Shown one piece after another: positions 48,849 through 57,955 of a stretch of DNA of 64,000 bases (the first letter of the stretch is position 1; each line of letters opens with the position of its first letter). The stretch is taken from assembly GCF_020544465.1 (NCBI RefSeq), contig NZ_CP066126.1, positions 5,270,001-5,334,000 of the forward strand, in the 5' to 3' direction. Origin of the DNA: Chromobacterium rhizoryzae. Its GTDB lineage: Bacteria > Pseudomonadota > Gammaproteobacteria > Burkholderiales > Chromobacteriaceae. A program made the position numbers and the translations under genes. The notes under the pieces were generated by a model that worked only from the letters and a program-made list of their open reading frames with translations, searched no databases and had not been told where the DNA came from.

Positions 48849-51059
48849 TTATTTCAGATCGAAGCGGTCCAGATTCATCACCTTGTTCCAGGCGGCGACG
48901 AAGTCGCGGACAAACTTCTGCTGCGCATCGTTTTGAGCGTAGACCTCGGCCAGCGCCCGCAGCTGCGAGTTGGAGCCGAACACCAGGTCCACCCGGCTGC
49001 CGGTCCACTTGAGCGCGCCGGTTTTGCGGTCGCGGCCTTCGTACAGCTCATTGGCGCTGGAAGCCGGCTGCCAGGCCACGTTCATATCGAGCAGGTTGAC
49101 GAAGAAGTCGTTGCTCAATACGCCCGGACGAGCGGTGAACACGCCGTGCGGCGCCTGATCCGCATTGGCGCCCAGCACGCGCAGGCCGCCCACCAGCACG
49201 GTCATTTCCGGCGCGCTCAGCGTCAGCAGCTGGGCTTTGTCCACCAGCAGCGCCTCCGCGGGCAAGGAATAAGCCTGTTTCTGATAATTGCGGAAACCGT
49301 CCGCCTGCGGCTCCAGCACGCTGAAGGATTCCACATCGGTCTGTTCCTGGCTGGCGTCGGTCCGGCCCGGCGCAAACGGCACGCTGACCTTGTGGCCGCC
49401 GGCCTGGGCGGCCGCTTCCACCGCCGCGCCGCCGGCCAGTACGATCAGGTCGGCCAGCGACACTTGCTTGCCGCCGCTCTGCGCGGCGTTGAAGTCCTGG
49501 CGGATGGCCTCCAGCGCTTTCAGCACGCGGGCCAATTGCGCCGGCTGGTTCACCGCCCAGTCTTTTTGCGGGGCCAGGCGGATGCGGGCGCCGTTGGCGC
49601 CGCCGCGCTTGTCCGATCCGCGGAAGCTGGAGGCGGAGGCCCAGGCGGTGGCCACCAGTTCGCTGACCGACAGGCCGGAGGCCAACACCTTGGCCTTGAG
49701 CGCGGCGATGTCCGCGTCGTTGATCAGCGGTTGACAGGCCGCCGGCAGCGGGTCTTGCCAGATCAGGTCTTCGGCCGGCACTTCCGGCCCCAGGTAGCGG
49801 GCCTTGGGCCCCATATCGCGGTGGGTCAGCTTGAACCAGGCGCGGGCGAAGGCGTCGGCGAAGGCGGCCGGGTTTTGATGGAAGCGGCGGGCGATGGGCT
49901 CGTAGATCGGGTCGAAGCGCAGCGACAGATCGGCGGTGGTCATCATCGGCGGGTGTTTCTTCGCCGGGTTGTGAGCGTCCGGGATCAGGTGTTCCGGTTT
50001 GACGTTCTTGGCCACCCACTGATGGGCGCCGGCCGGGCTCTTGGTCAGCTCCCAGTCGTAGCCGAACAAGGTGTCGAAATAGCCGTTGTCCCACTGCGTC
50101 GGATTGGGTTTCCACGCGCCCTCGATGCCGCTGGTGGTGGTGTATTCGCCCTTGCCGTCGCCCAAGCGGTTGATCCAGCCCAGGCCTTGCGCTTCCAGCG
50201 GCGCGGCCTCCGGCTCCGGGCCCACCAAGGCCGGATCGCCGGCGCCGTGGGCTTTACCGAAGGTATGGCCGCCGGCCACCAGGGCCACGGTTTCTTCATC
50301 GTTCATCGCCATGCGGGCGAAGGTTTCGCGCACATCGCGGCCGGAAGCCAGCGGATCCGGATTGCCGTCCGGGCCTTCCGGGTTCACGTAGATCAAGCCC
50401 ATCTGCACCGCGGCCAGCGGATTGTCCAGCTGGCGGTCGCCGGAGTAGCGGCTGTTGGCCTCGGCGCTGGTGGCCAGCCATTTGGTTTCCGCGCCCCAGT
50501 AAACGTCTTCCTCCGGCTGCCAGATGTCCTGACGGCCGCCGCCGAAACCAAAGGTTTTGAAGCCCATGGATTCCAGCGCCACGTTGCCGGCCAGGATCAT
50601 CAGGTCGGCCCAGGAAATCTGCTTGCCGTATTTTTGCTTGATCGGCCACAGCAGACGGCGCGCCTTGTCCAGGTTGCCGTTGTCCGGCCAGCTGTTGAGC
50701 GGAGCGAAGCGCTGATTGCCGGTGCCGGCGCCGCCGCGGCCGTCGGCGGTGCGGTAGGTGCCGGCGTCGTGCCAGGCCATGCGGATGAACAGGCCGCCGT
50801 AATGGCCCCAGTCGGCCGGCCACCAGTCCTGAGAGGTGGTCATCAGCGCCTTGAGGTCGTTTTTCAGCGTGGGGTAGTCCAGCTGTTGGAAGGCGGCGGG
50901 GTAGTCGAAGTCCGGGTCCAGCGGATTGGAGGCCGGGGCGTGCTGGTGCAGGATGTTGAGGTTGAGCTGGTTGGGCCACCAGTCGCGGTTGGATTGGGCG
51001 TTGACCACGGCCGGATTGCCGGTGGCGTGATGGAACGGGCACTTGGACGCGCTGCTCAT
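48849..51059 (-). CDS. katG: Catalase-peroxidase
   Basis: A 736-residue KatG. Distal haem site Arg93, Trp96, His97 (RMAWHDAGTYR); the Trp-Tyr-Met crosslink residues Trp96, Tyr224 (GLIYVNPEGP) and Met250 are all present; the proximal haem ligand is His265 (GGHTFGKAHG). The second, non-haem half is complete. It removes hydrogen peroxide. The gene stands alone; an OxyR site was not identifiable by eye. Confidence 0.97.
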   Translation of the reverse strand: MSSASKCPFHHATGNPAVVNAQSNRDWWPNQLNLNILHQHAPASNPLDPDFDYPAAFQQLDYPTLKNDLKALMTTSQDWWPADWGHYGGLFIRMAWHDAGTYRTADGRGGAGTGNQRFAPLNSWPDNGNLDKARRLLWPIKQKYGKQISWADLMILAGNVALESMGFKTFGFGGGRQDIWQPEEDVYWGAETKWLATSAEANSRYSGDRQLDNPLAAVQMGLIYVNPEGPDGNPDPLASGRDVRETFARMAMNDEETVALVAGGHTFGKAHGAGDPALVGPEPEAAPLEAQGLGWINRLGDGKGEYTTTSGIEGAWKPNPTQWDNGYFDTLFGYDWELTKSPAGAHQWVAKNVKPEHLIPDAHNPAKKHPPMMTTADLSLRFDPIYEPIARRFHQNPAAFADAFARAWFKLTHRDMGPKARYLGPEVPAEDLIWQDPLPAACQPLINDADIAALKAKVLASGLSVSELVATAWASASSFRGSDKRGGANGARIRLAPQKDWAVNQPAQLARVLKALEAIRQDFNAAQSGGKQVSLADLIVLAGGAAVEAAAQAGGHKVSVPFAPGRTDASQEQTDVESFSVLEPQADGFRNYQKQAYSLPAEALLVDKAQLLTLSAPEMTVLVGGLRVLGANADQAPHGVFTARPGVLSNDFFVNLLDMNVAWQPASSANELYEGRDRKTGALKWTGSRVDLVFGSNSQLRALAEVYAQNDAQQKFVRDFVAAWNKVMNLDRFDLK

Positions 51060-51239
51060 GACAGACTCCTTAGGTCAAGGTGTTCAATGACTTGCTGGGA
51101 TCAGCTTAGTGAAGCTTGCCGCGGGAAGCCATTGAGCAATTTCAATCAGCTCTATGGCTTCCGTCAATCAATCATGCTTTGGCGATAGTTAGTTCATTGG
51201 GCGCGCCGCATAGTTCCTGAGCTTGGGAATTAAGGTGCG

Positions 51240-51290
51240 GCTTCAACGCCCTTGTCTACAATCCCGCGGAAGTACAGCGGACCTTGAGCA
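51240..51290. repeat. Fragment of the dispersed repeat
   Basis: CTTCAACGCCCTTGTCTA is the complement of the TAGACAAGGGCGTTGAA arm of copy 1; GGAAGTACAGCGG further on resembles the centre. It abuts the complete copy on its right, suggesting nested or tandem insertion. Confidence 0.45.
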
Positions 51291-51294
51291 GGCT

Positions 51295-51436
51295 AGAGCC
51301 TGTTCAAAGTCCCGCGAGCAAGGGCGAGACAAGGCGAAAACAGCTGAGGAAGCGGAATGTACGCGTGGTACATGAGCATTTCGAAGGTGTTTTCAACGTC
51401 GAATCGCTGAAGCGCGGCAGACTTTGAACAGGTTCT
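51295..51436. repeat. Dispersed inverted repeat, complete copy 3 (142 bp)
   Basis: Left end AGAGCCTGTTCAAAGTC and right end GACTTTGAACAGGTTCT are inverted with 16 of 17 matches. TA is next to both ends. The core (GCGAGACAAGGCGAAAAC, GAAGCGGAATGTAC, GGTACATGAGCATT) aligns with the complement of copy 1. Confidence 0.85.
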
Positions 51437-51463
51437 AAGGGTGTGAAAGGCGTGGGCGGATGG

Positions 51464-52012
51464 CTAGAGGACGCGCTCGCGCTCGTGCGCCAGGAGCCAG
51501 GCCTTGCGCTCCAGCCCCCCGCCGTAGCCGGTGAGCGCGCCGTCTTTGCCCAGCACGCGGTGGCAGGGGACGATGATGGAGAGGCGGTTGGCGCCGTTGG
51601 CGGCGGCCACGGCGCGGACGGATTGCGGGCGGCCCAGCCTTGCGGCCTGTTCCTGATAGCTGCGGGTGCGGCCGTAGGGCACGCTCAGCAGCAATCGCCA
51701 GACCGCCTGCTGGAAGGCGGTGCCGGGCAGGTGCAGCGCCACGTCGAAATCGCGGCGCGAGCCGGCGAAGTATTCGCCGATCTCGCGTTCGGCCTGGCGC
51801 AATAGCGGGCTGTCGCCGTCGGCGATCTCGGCGGACAGCAGGCGGCGCAGCGCCGCCAGCTCCGCGTCCACGATGGGCCGGTCGGTGAACTCCAGCAGGC
51901 ACAGGCCATCCTGGCTGGCGCAGGCGATCATGGCGCCGAGCGGGGTGTCGAAGCGGCGCAAGAGCAGCGGCCCGGCCTGGCGGGCGGCATGGACGTGAAT
52001 CGCTTGGGGCAT
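51464..52012 (-). CDS. ogt: Methylated-DNA--protein-cysteine methyltransferase (Ogt type)
   Basis: A 182-residue single-domain alkyltransferase. Active Cys150 in IVPCHRV, DNA-binding FQQAVWRLLLSVPYGRT and the Ogt-like tail TGYGGGLERKAWLLAHE. It repairs O6-methylguanine. A second alkyltransferase of Ada type lies at the start of the window. Confidence 0.93.
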   Translation of the reverse strand: MPQAIHVHAARQAGPLLLRRFDTPLGAMIACASQDGLCLLEFTDRPIVDAELAALRRLLSAEIADGDSPLLRQAEREIGEYFAGSRRDFDVALHLPGTAFQQAVWRLLLSVPYGRTRSYQEQAARLGRPQSVRAVAAANGANRLSIIVPCHRVLGKDGALTGYGGGLERKAWLLAHERERVL

Positions 52013-52024
52013 GGTTAAGCCGGC

Positions 52025-52258
52025 TTACTCGCCGTTGCCGACCGCGTCCGGCTCGGCCGGCACCAGCTGCAGCAAGTCGCCCGGCTGGCAGTCCAGATAC
52101 AGACAGATCGCCTCCAAGGTGGAGAGCCGGAAGCCCTTGACCTTGCCTTGCTTCAGCAGCGACAGGTTTTGCTCGGTGATGCCGATGGCCTGGGCCAGGT
52201 CCTTGGATTTGACCTTGCGCTGGACGAGCAGCATGTCCAGATGGATTTTGATGGGCAT
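52025..52258 (-). CDS. Small XRE/Cro-type regulator (YozG-like)
   Basis: A 77-residue single helix-turn-helix protein: IKIHLDMLLVQRKVKSKDLA, then ITEQNLSLLKQGKVKGFRLS and LEAICLYLDCQPGDLL. This compact form is usually coded beside a DUF2975 membrane protein, as here (9-nt gap), and probably autoregulates the pair. Confidence 0.88.
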   Translation of the reverse strand: MPIKIHLDMLLVQRKVKSKDLAQAIGITEQNLSLLKQGKVKGFRLSTLEAICLYLDCQPGDLLQLVPAEPDAVGNGE

Positions 52259-52267
52259 GTGTCGCTT

Positions 52268-52828
52268 TCAGATGAATTGCTTATTTTCGCACGCCAGCGC
52301 AATGCCTTCTCGCTGAATGCGCGCAATGATCATGACCACGGCGGCAATGAACAGGCTTTCCAGGTTTTCGGTGTGGAAGCTGACGGCGATCAGCCGCTGT
52401 CCCTCCGGCCGCATCATGGTCAGCCAGGCGCTGATCATCGGTTGGGAGACGAGGTCCGCCAGCACCCAGAGCGCCACGCTGGAGCCCACCTTGGATAATA
52501 AGGACGCGGAGCGTTCCGTAAAGTATTCCCTGCGCGCATAGAGCTTGAACAAGCGGTGCAAGGCATACAGGCCTTGGGCCAGGATCAGCAGCGGGATGCA
52601 AGACAGGACCGCGCCGCCGGCGCGTTGCCACAGCGGCAAGCTAGGGAGATCGAATTCGCTTGAGCCGTAAAACCCTCTGACGGTGTCAACCGTGACGGTC
52701 AAGCCGGCGTCGATGATGGACTTGGGAAAGAGCCAGAACAGGATGTCCAGCAGCAGCATGGCGCCAATGCCCAAGACGGTGATGTAGGCCATGGCGGCGC
52801 AATAGCGGCTCAATCGCGTGGAGTTCAT
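52268..52828 (-). CDS. DUF2975 membrane protein
   Basis: A 186-residue protein with four membrane segments (about 14-34, 73-93, 117-137 and 152-170) and the LFKLYARREYFTERSASLL loop typical of DUF2975. Paired with the XRE gene; the molecular role of these pairs is not known. Confidence 0.85.
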   Translation of the reverse strand: MNSTRLSRYCAAMAYITVLGIGAMLLLDILFWLFPKSIIDAGLTVTVDTVRGFYGSSEFDLPSLPLWQRAGGAVLSCIPLLILAQGLYALHRLFKLYARREYFTERSASLLSKVGSSVALWVLADLVSQPMISAWLTMMRPEGQRLIAVSFHTENLESLFIAAVVMIIARIQREGIALACENKQFI

Positions 52829-52885
52829 GAGGGTTCCTTGTGACGGGTTGGAAAGACAATGAGGGCGGAATTACTAAAGTATCGC

Positions 52886-52922
52886 AAAACAATTATTTTT
52901 TATTGTAAAACGATCATTTTTT
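52886..52922. promoter_or_regulatory. Direct-repeat operator before the DUF2975-XRE pair
   Basis: AAAACAATTATTTTTT (52886-52901) and AAAACGATCATTTTTT (52907-52922) are direct repeats with a 21-bp period (two helical turns), 60-95 bp before the DUF2975 start. Likely site for the XRE regulator. Confidence 0.5.
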
Positions 52923-53071
52923 GCTGTGCAAGTTTGATTTGCATGCTGTTGCGGCAAGCACACGGCTCGGGCCCGCCGCCGTGCGGCGCGCGGTGAGCCC
53001 TCAAGCCTGGCTGGGCGCGGCTTTTGGATTGTTTGGAGGCGTGTTGCGTAGCAGATACATATGGAACGACA

Positions 53072-53101
53072 AATTATTATCGTTTAACAATAATTAATTT
53101 A
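53072..53101. promoter_or_regulatory. Distal inverted copy of the XRE-type motif
   Basis: On the minus strand this reads TTATTGTTAAACGATAATAA, close to the TTATTGTAAAACGATCAT motif at 52900-52917. AAATTATT and AATAATT also form an inverted repeat. It lies about 180 bp further upstream in AT-rich DNA. Confidence 0.4.
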
Positions 53102-53437
53102 TGTAATACAGTCATCGTCTTTTGCGCAGAGGCGGACCGCCCTCGCGCGCTGTCTCAAACCCTGCCCGGCGCGTTTAGCGCCGGAGCAAAGAAAGAGCCT
53201 GGACGATGAGCGATGCAAATCAAGCGAGCGGCGCGCCGGAGCCCCCGCCTGGGCGGGCGGCCGCATGGCCGGCGCCGGCCCGTGTTTAAGACCTGGGGCC
53301 GCGGCCGGCGCGCGCGCCTGCTGTGCGTCTTGCTGGTGTGGGGGCTGGCTGCCTGCAGAGGAGAGGGCGCCGGCTTGAGAGCGGCGATGTCGCGGCCGTT
53401 TCAGGCCTTGACCGCGCTGGCGCGCGGGCCGGCGGGT

Positions 53438-53863
53438 TCAGCGGTCTATCCGCGTGGTCATCAGGATGGCGGTGCTGGTGCGCTCCACGCCGTCCAGCGC
53501 GCCGATGCGGTCGATCAGCCCGTCCAGCTCGGCCACGCCGGCGGCCTCCACGCCGGCGATGAAGTCGTGGACGCCGCTGACCGAGTGCAGGGTGCGGACC
53601 TGGGGCAGCCGGCGCAAGGCGCTTTCTATCGACGGGCTCAGCCGCGGCTCGGCGGCGATCATCACCAGCGCGCGCACTTGGGCGGCGTCGTGAGCGGCGC
53701 TGGTGCGCACGCTGTAGCCCAGGATCACGCCGCCGCGCTCCAGTCTTTCGATGCGGCTTTGCACCGTGGTGCGGGACAGGCCCAGCCGGCGCGCCAGCTC
53801 CGCGGTGGGCGCGCGGGCGTTTTCGCGCAGCAGCGCGAGCAATTGCTGATCGGTGGCGTCCAT
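53438..53863 (-). CDS. Lrp/AsnC-family regulator
   Basis: A 141-residue regulator: helix-turn-helix DQQLLALLRENARAPTAELA with RRLGLSRTTVQSRIERLERG, then the RAM ligand domain (LHSVSGVHDFIAGVEAAGVA). It diverges from the flavoprotein at 54013 across 149 bp, its most likely target; the ligand is probably an amino acid. Confidence 0.9.
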   Translation of the reverse strand: MDATDQQLLALLRENARAPTAELARRLGLSRTTVQSRIERLERGGVILGYSVRTSAAHDAAQVRALVMIAAEPRLSPSIESALRRLPQVRTLHSVSGVHDFIAGVEAAGVAELDGLIDRIGALDGVERTSTAILMTTRIDR

Positions 53864-54012
53864 GGCGGCTCCGTGCGGGGTGGACGATTTGGCGCTATGC
53901 CGGACTTTTCGTCAATCCGATCAATAATATCCGACAGTTCGTCGCTATGCGCGCTGCAATTTGCCGAACTTGATTCGAGAATGAGGCTTCCCCTGAGACG
54001 AGGAGCGAAGCG

Positions 54013-55614
54013 ATGCGGGATGCGATCATTGTGGGCGGCGGCCACAACGGCCTGGTGTGCGCCCATTACCTGGCGCGGGCCGGGCTGAAGGTGACGGTGC
54101 TGGAACGGCGCGGCGTGGTGGGCGGCGCGGCGGTGACCGAGGAATTCCATCCCGGCTTCCGCAACTCGGTGGCCGCCTACACGGTGTCGCTGCTCAATCC
54201 CAAGGTGAGCCGCGACATGGAGCTGGCGCGTCACGGCCTGAAGGTGGTGGAGCGGCCCTTGTCCAACTTCCTGCCGCTGGACGACGGGGGCTATCTTAAA
54301 GTGGGGCCGGGCCGCACCGCGGCCGAAGTGGCGCGTTTTTCGCGCCGCGACGCCGAGCGGTTGGACGATTACGCGCGGCATCTGGACGCCGCCGCCGAGC
54401 TGCTGCGCGAGCTGGTGCTGCAAACGCCGCCCAATGCGGTGGCGGGCGGCTGGCTGAACGCCTTGCCGGAGCTGCTCAAGGCCGGCCGGCTGGGACGGCG
54501 GCTGGGCAAGCTGGAACGGGCGCAGCAACGCGAATTGCTGGACCTGTTCACCAAGTCCGCCGGCGATTATCTGGACGGCTGGTTCGACAGCGATCCGATC
54601 AAGGCGGTTTACGGCTTCGACAGCGTGGTGGGCAACTACGCCAGCCCGTACGCGCCGGGTTCGGCCTATGTCCTGCTGCACCATGTGTTCGGCGAGGTCA
54701 ACGGCCGCAAAGGCGCGTGGGGCCACGCGTTGGGCGGCATGGGCGCCATCACCCAGGCCATGGCCCGCTCGGCGCGCGAGCGCGGCGCGGAGATCCGCAT
54801 CGACAGCGCGGTGCGCGAAGTGCTGCTGGACAAGGGCCGGGCGGTGGGCGTGGTGACGGACCGCGGCGAGCGGCTGGACGCGCGCGTGGTGGTGTCCAAT
54901 CTCAATCCGCGGCTGCTCTATACCCAGTTGCTGGACCCGGCGGCGCTGCCGGCGGATTTCCTGCGTAGGATGCAGAGCTGGCGCTGCGGCTCCGGCACCT
55001 TCCGCATGAACGTGGCCCTATCCGAGCTGCCGGATTTCAGCTGTCTGCCGGGCAAGGCGCAGGCGGAGCACCATGGCAGCGGCATCATCATCGCGCCCAG
55101 CCTGGCCTATATGGAGCGCGCTTATCACGACGCGCGCGAACGCGGCTGGTCCGGCCGGCCCATCGTGGAAGTGCTGATCCCGTCCACGCTGGACCCGTCC
55201 TTGGCGCCGCCGGGCCAACACGTGGCCAGCCTGTTTTGCCAGCACGTGGCGCCGCAATTGCCGGACGGCGCCAGCTGGGACGATCACCGCGAGGAAGTGG
55301 CGGACCTGATGATAGACACCGTCGCCCGCTACGCGCCCAATTTCAAGGGCGCGGTGCTGGGGCGGCAGATCATGAGCCCGCTGGATCTGGAGCGCACCTT
55401 CGGCCTGGTGGGCGGCGACATTTTCCATGGCGCGCTGGGCCTGGATCAGCTGTTCTCGGCGCGGCCCATGCTGGGCCACGCCGATTACCGCGGCCCCATT
55501 CCCGGCCTGTACACCTGCGGCGCCGGCGCTCACCCCGGCGGCGGCGTCACCGGCGCGCCCGGCCACAACGCGGCGCGCGAGGTGCTGCGCGATCTGGGGC
55601 GCCGCATGGCCTGA
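54013..55614 (+). CDS. FAD-dependent oxidoreductase, PYROXD2 / phytoene-desaturase-like
   Basis: A 533-residue flavoprotein. N-terminal dinucleotide fold DAIIVGGGHNGLVCAHYLAR with LERRGVVGGAAVTEEFHPGF; C-terminal FAD motif IPGLYTCGAGAHPGGGVTGA. These fit the PYROXD2 group related to carotenoid desaturases. Substrate unknown; no carotenoid genes are nearby. Regulated perhaps by the divergent Lrp-type gene. Confidence 0.85.
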   Translation: MRDAIIVGGGHNGLVCAHYLARAGLKVTVLERRGVVGGAAVTEEFHPGFRNSVAAYTVSLLNPKVSRDMELARHGLKVVERPLSNFLPLDDGGYLKVGPGRTAAEVARFSRRDAERLDDYARHLDAAAELLRELVLQTPPNAVAGGWLNALPELLKAGRLGRRLGKLERAQQRELLDLFTKSAGDYLDGWFDSDPIKAVYGFDSVVGNYASPYAPGSAYVLLHHVFGEVNGRKGAWGHALGGMGAITQAMARSARERGAEIRIDSAVREVLLDKGRAVGVVTDRGERLDARVVVSNLNPRLLYTQLLDPAALPADFLRRMQSWRCGSGTFRMNVALSELPDFSCLPGKAQAEHHGSGIIIAPSLAYMERAYHDARERGWSGRPIVEVLIPSTLDPSLAPPGQHVASLFCQHVAPQLPDGASWDDHREEVADLMIDTVARYAPNFKGAVLGRQIMSPLDLERTFGLVGGDIFHGALGLDQLFSARPMLGHADYRGPIPGLYTCGAGAHPGGGVTGAPGHNAAREVLRDLGRRMA

Positions 55615-55623
55615 GCACCAGGC

Positions 55624-55654
55624 AAAAAAAAGCCCGCGGCGCGAGCCGACGGGC
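55624..55654 (-). terminator. Terminator of the TonB-receptor gene
   Basis: GCCCG (55632-55636) pairs with CGGGC (55650-55654) with an inner GGC/GCC pair; eight A at 55624-55631 give the minus-strand U tract. Confidence 0.7.
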
Positions 55655-55675
55655 AAAAGGGCTATCAAGAGGGAA

Positions 55676-57715
55676 TCAGTAGAAGCGGTAATCCAGGGTC
55701 AGGCCGACGGTGCGCGGCGCGCCGACCACGCCCAGATTGTTGCCGCGCGCCGGCAGCTGCGCGTACAGCACGCCCTGGTTGCCCAGATTGTTGATGTAGC
55801 CGCGCACCGTCCAGGCGGCGCTTTCGTAGCCGGCGTTGAGGTTGGCCACGGTGTAGTCGCCGGCGGAGCGGCTGCGTTCATTGTTGATGTCGGAGTAGTA
55901 AGACCCCACGCGGTTCAGGCTGCCGCCGACGAACAGGCCGTGGTCCAGCCGCTGTTTGAAGCCCAGGTTCACCGTCAGATGGGGCGCGTAGTTGAATTGA
56001 TTGCCCTGGATGCCGGGGTTGGCGGCGTCGCTCTGAGTCACCTTGGTGTTCAGCAGACCCAGGCCGGCGCTCAGCGTCAGCCGCGGCGTGGCCCGCGCCT
56101 TGGTTTCCAGCTCCAGGCCGTAGCTTTCGCCCTTGGGAATATTGGTGAAGCGCGAGCCCAGGATGGCCTGGTAGCCGGTGTACTGGTTGAAGAAGGCGTT
56201 GACGTTGAGGCTGAGACGCTGCTCCAGGAAGCTGGAGCGGCTGCTGGCCTCGTAGGCGGTGACTTCTTCCTTGTTGTAGGTGTAGTACTCGTTGTTGTTG
56301 TCCAGGCCGGAGCCGCCGGCGTTGTAGCCTTTGCGCACCGAGAAGCCCAGCGTGGTGTCCGGGCTGTATTTGTAGCTGAGGCCAGCCTTGGGCAGGAACA
56401 GCGTTTCGCCGATATCGAAGTCGGCGCGGGCCTGCTTGGGCATGCCCGGCTGCAGCGTGGTGTTGCGGCGCTGCGTCTCCCGCTCCACGCGGCTGCCCAG
56501 ATTGAGGCTCCAGCGTTCGTTCAGCGCCAGCGTGGCCTCGCCGTAGACGGCCAGGGTTTTCAGCTTGTCCTTGGCCGCCACGCGCGGCGCGGCGTTCATG
56601 TCCTGATCCCTATCGTAGTAATACGCGCCCACCACGCCGCTGAGCGCGCCGTTTTGCGGCGCATAGCTCAGCCGCGCCTCGGCGGTATTGCTCTTCTCAT
56701 CCAGCCGCATGCGGAAATCGCTGCTGTCCACGAAGGCGCTGACGTTGTCGGCGTGGCCCAACAGCAACTGGGCGCTCCAGGCGTCGTTGAACTGGTATTG
56801 CAGATCGGTGCTGACGGTGTTGTTGAAGGAATCCTGATAACGCGCCTCGGTGGACAGGCGGTGGTATTGGTAATCGAAGTAATTGCCGTCCACATAGTTC
56901 AGGTATTCGCCCTTGTTCTTGCGGTGCGACACCGTCAGCTTGGCGCTGAAGCCGGGCAGGGCGCCGGGCTTCCACAGCAGTTTGCCGCGCGCGCTGCTGT
57001 GCTTGAGGTCGGACGGATCCCACGGCGTGTTGCCGCCCGGATAATTGACGTAGCTGTGGCCGTTCAGGCCTTCGGCGGCGATGCGGAAGGCCAGCTCCTC
57101 GGTGATCGGCCCGGACACCATGCCGGCCAGCGTGGCCTTGCCGTTCTTGTTTTCGTAGCCGGCGCGCAGCGCGCCCTCCCAATCGAAGCTGGGGTCCTTG
57201 GTGTTGATCACCACGGCGCCGGCCAGCGTATTGCGGCCCTGAGTGGTGGACTGCGGGCCGCGCAGCACTTCTATCTGTTCCACGTCCCAGGGGCTGGCGT
57301 CCACGTAACGCTGGCCGTTCCAGCTTTCCGGCATGCCGTCCACCGTGGTGCTGACCCGCGGGCGGGAGCCGGAAACCAGGGTGTTGTAGCCGGTGCCGGG
57401 GCCGGTGCCTTCCACGCCGCGGATATTGACGATGCCGGCGCCGTTGCTGCTGGCGTTGGGCGTGGCGGCCACGCTGTCGTACACCGATTTGTCGCCGCCG
57501 TGATCCATGTCGCGGATCACCGTCACCGCGGTGCTGGTGTCCTTCAGCGAGCGTTTGAGCTTTTCACCGGTGACGGTGACCGTGGGCAGCGCGGTTTGCT
57601 GGTCCTGAGCGTCGGGCGCCGCCAGCGCCGCGTGCGAGAGCGTCAGGCCGCTGATGCCGGCCAGCGCCAGCCGGGCGGACAGGGCAAGGGGAAGGCGTTT
57701 CAGATTGTGTTCCAT
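55676..57715 (-). CDS. TonB-dependent outer-membrane siderophore receptor
   Basis: A 679-residue receptor. Signal peptide to about residue 32 (LSHAALA), a TonB-box-like PTVTVTGEKL, plug domain with IEVLRGPQSTTQGRNTLAGA, and a beta barrel closing on LTLDYRFY, a terminal aromatic. Fur-box-like DNA lies in the divergent promoter shared with the esterase gene. Together with the Fes-like esterase it suggests a catecholate ligand; C. violaceum is known to use catecholate siderophores. Confidence 0.92.
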   Translation of the reverse strand: MEHNLKRLPLALSARLALAGISGLTLSHAALAAPDAQDQQTALPTVTVTGEKLKRSLKDTSTAVTVIRDMDHGGDKSVYDSVAATPNASSNGAGIVNIRGVEGTGPGTGYNTLVSGSRPRVSTTVDGMPESWNGQRYVDASPWDVEQIEVLRGPQSTTQGRNTLAGAVVINTKDPSFDWEGALRAGYENKNGKATLAGMVSGPITEELAFRIAAEGLNGHSYVNYPGGNTPWDPSDLKHSSARGKLLWKPGALPGFSAKLTVSHRKNKGEYLNYVDGNYFDYQYHRLSTEARYQDSFNNTVSTDLQYQFNDAWSAQLLLGHADNVSAFVDSSDFRMRLDEKSNTAEARLSYAPQNGALSGVVGAYYYDRDQDMNAAPRVAAKDKLKTLAVYGEATLALNERWSLNLGSRVERETQRRNTTLQPGMPKQARADFDIGETLFLPKAGLSYKYSPDTTLGFSVRKGYNAGGSGLDNNNEYYTYNKEEVTAYEASSRSSFLEQRLSLNVNAFFNQYTGYQAILGSRFTNIPKGESYGLELETKARATPRLTLSAGLGLLNTKVTQSDAANPGIQGNQFNYAPHLTVNLGFKQRLDHGLFVGGSLNRVGSYYSDINNERSRSAGDYTVANLNAGYESAAWTVRGYINNLGNQGVLYAQLPARGNNLGVVGAPRTVGLTLDYRFY

Positions 57716-57874
57716 CGTGCTGCGATTCCTGTTTTTTTTGTGCGTGACTCGAGATCGGCGCGCTTCTGAAGTTCGGCGGCGTCGTCTGGCTGGCGAGGAA
57801 TCGTTGGCTACTGCGGCGAGGGGAACGAGGAGCGCGGACGGCCCTTGCGGGTCGTTGCGATCACCAGGGGCAAA

Positions 57875-57889
57875 TGATAGTATTTCTCA
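57875..57889. promoter_or_regulatory. Fur box between receptor and esterase genes
   Basis: TGATAGTATTTCTCA matches TGATAATNATTATCA at 11 of 14 bases and is extended by TTCGCATTAT on the right, as in strong overlapping Fur sites. It would repress both divergent genes under iron-replete conditions. Confidence 0.65.
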
Positions 57890-57955
57890 TTCGCATTATG
57901 CAAATAAGGTGCGAACATTCTTGCTCAAGCACCGCGGAAAACGCCAGGAAACAAG

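Larger units (their letters stand above)
51060..51463. other. katG upstream gap with repeat copies
   Basis: No gene. 51295-51436 is a complete repeat copy, and about 51240-51290 holds a fragment of another (CTTCAACGCCCTTGTCTA matches the inner arm of copy 1). The first 180 bp carry the katG promoter. Confidence 0.55.
52829..53437. other. 609-bp gap between DUF2975 and Lrp genes
   Basis: It contains the two operator-like sites listed, separated by a GC-rich block. Open frames toward 53438 (for example from 53213) mainly mirror the Lrp gene on the other strand. I see no convincing gene. Confidence 0.45.

Noticed and set aside
53213..54088. Plus-strand frame with a lipobox-like LLCVLLVWGLAAC
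   Set aside because: Most of it is antisense of the Lrp gene, and the composition after the apparent lipobox is shadow-like.
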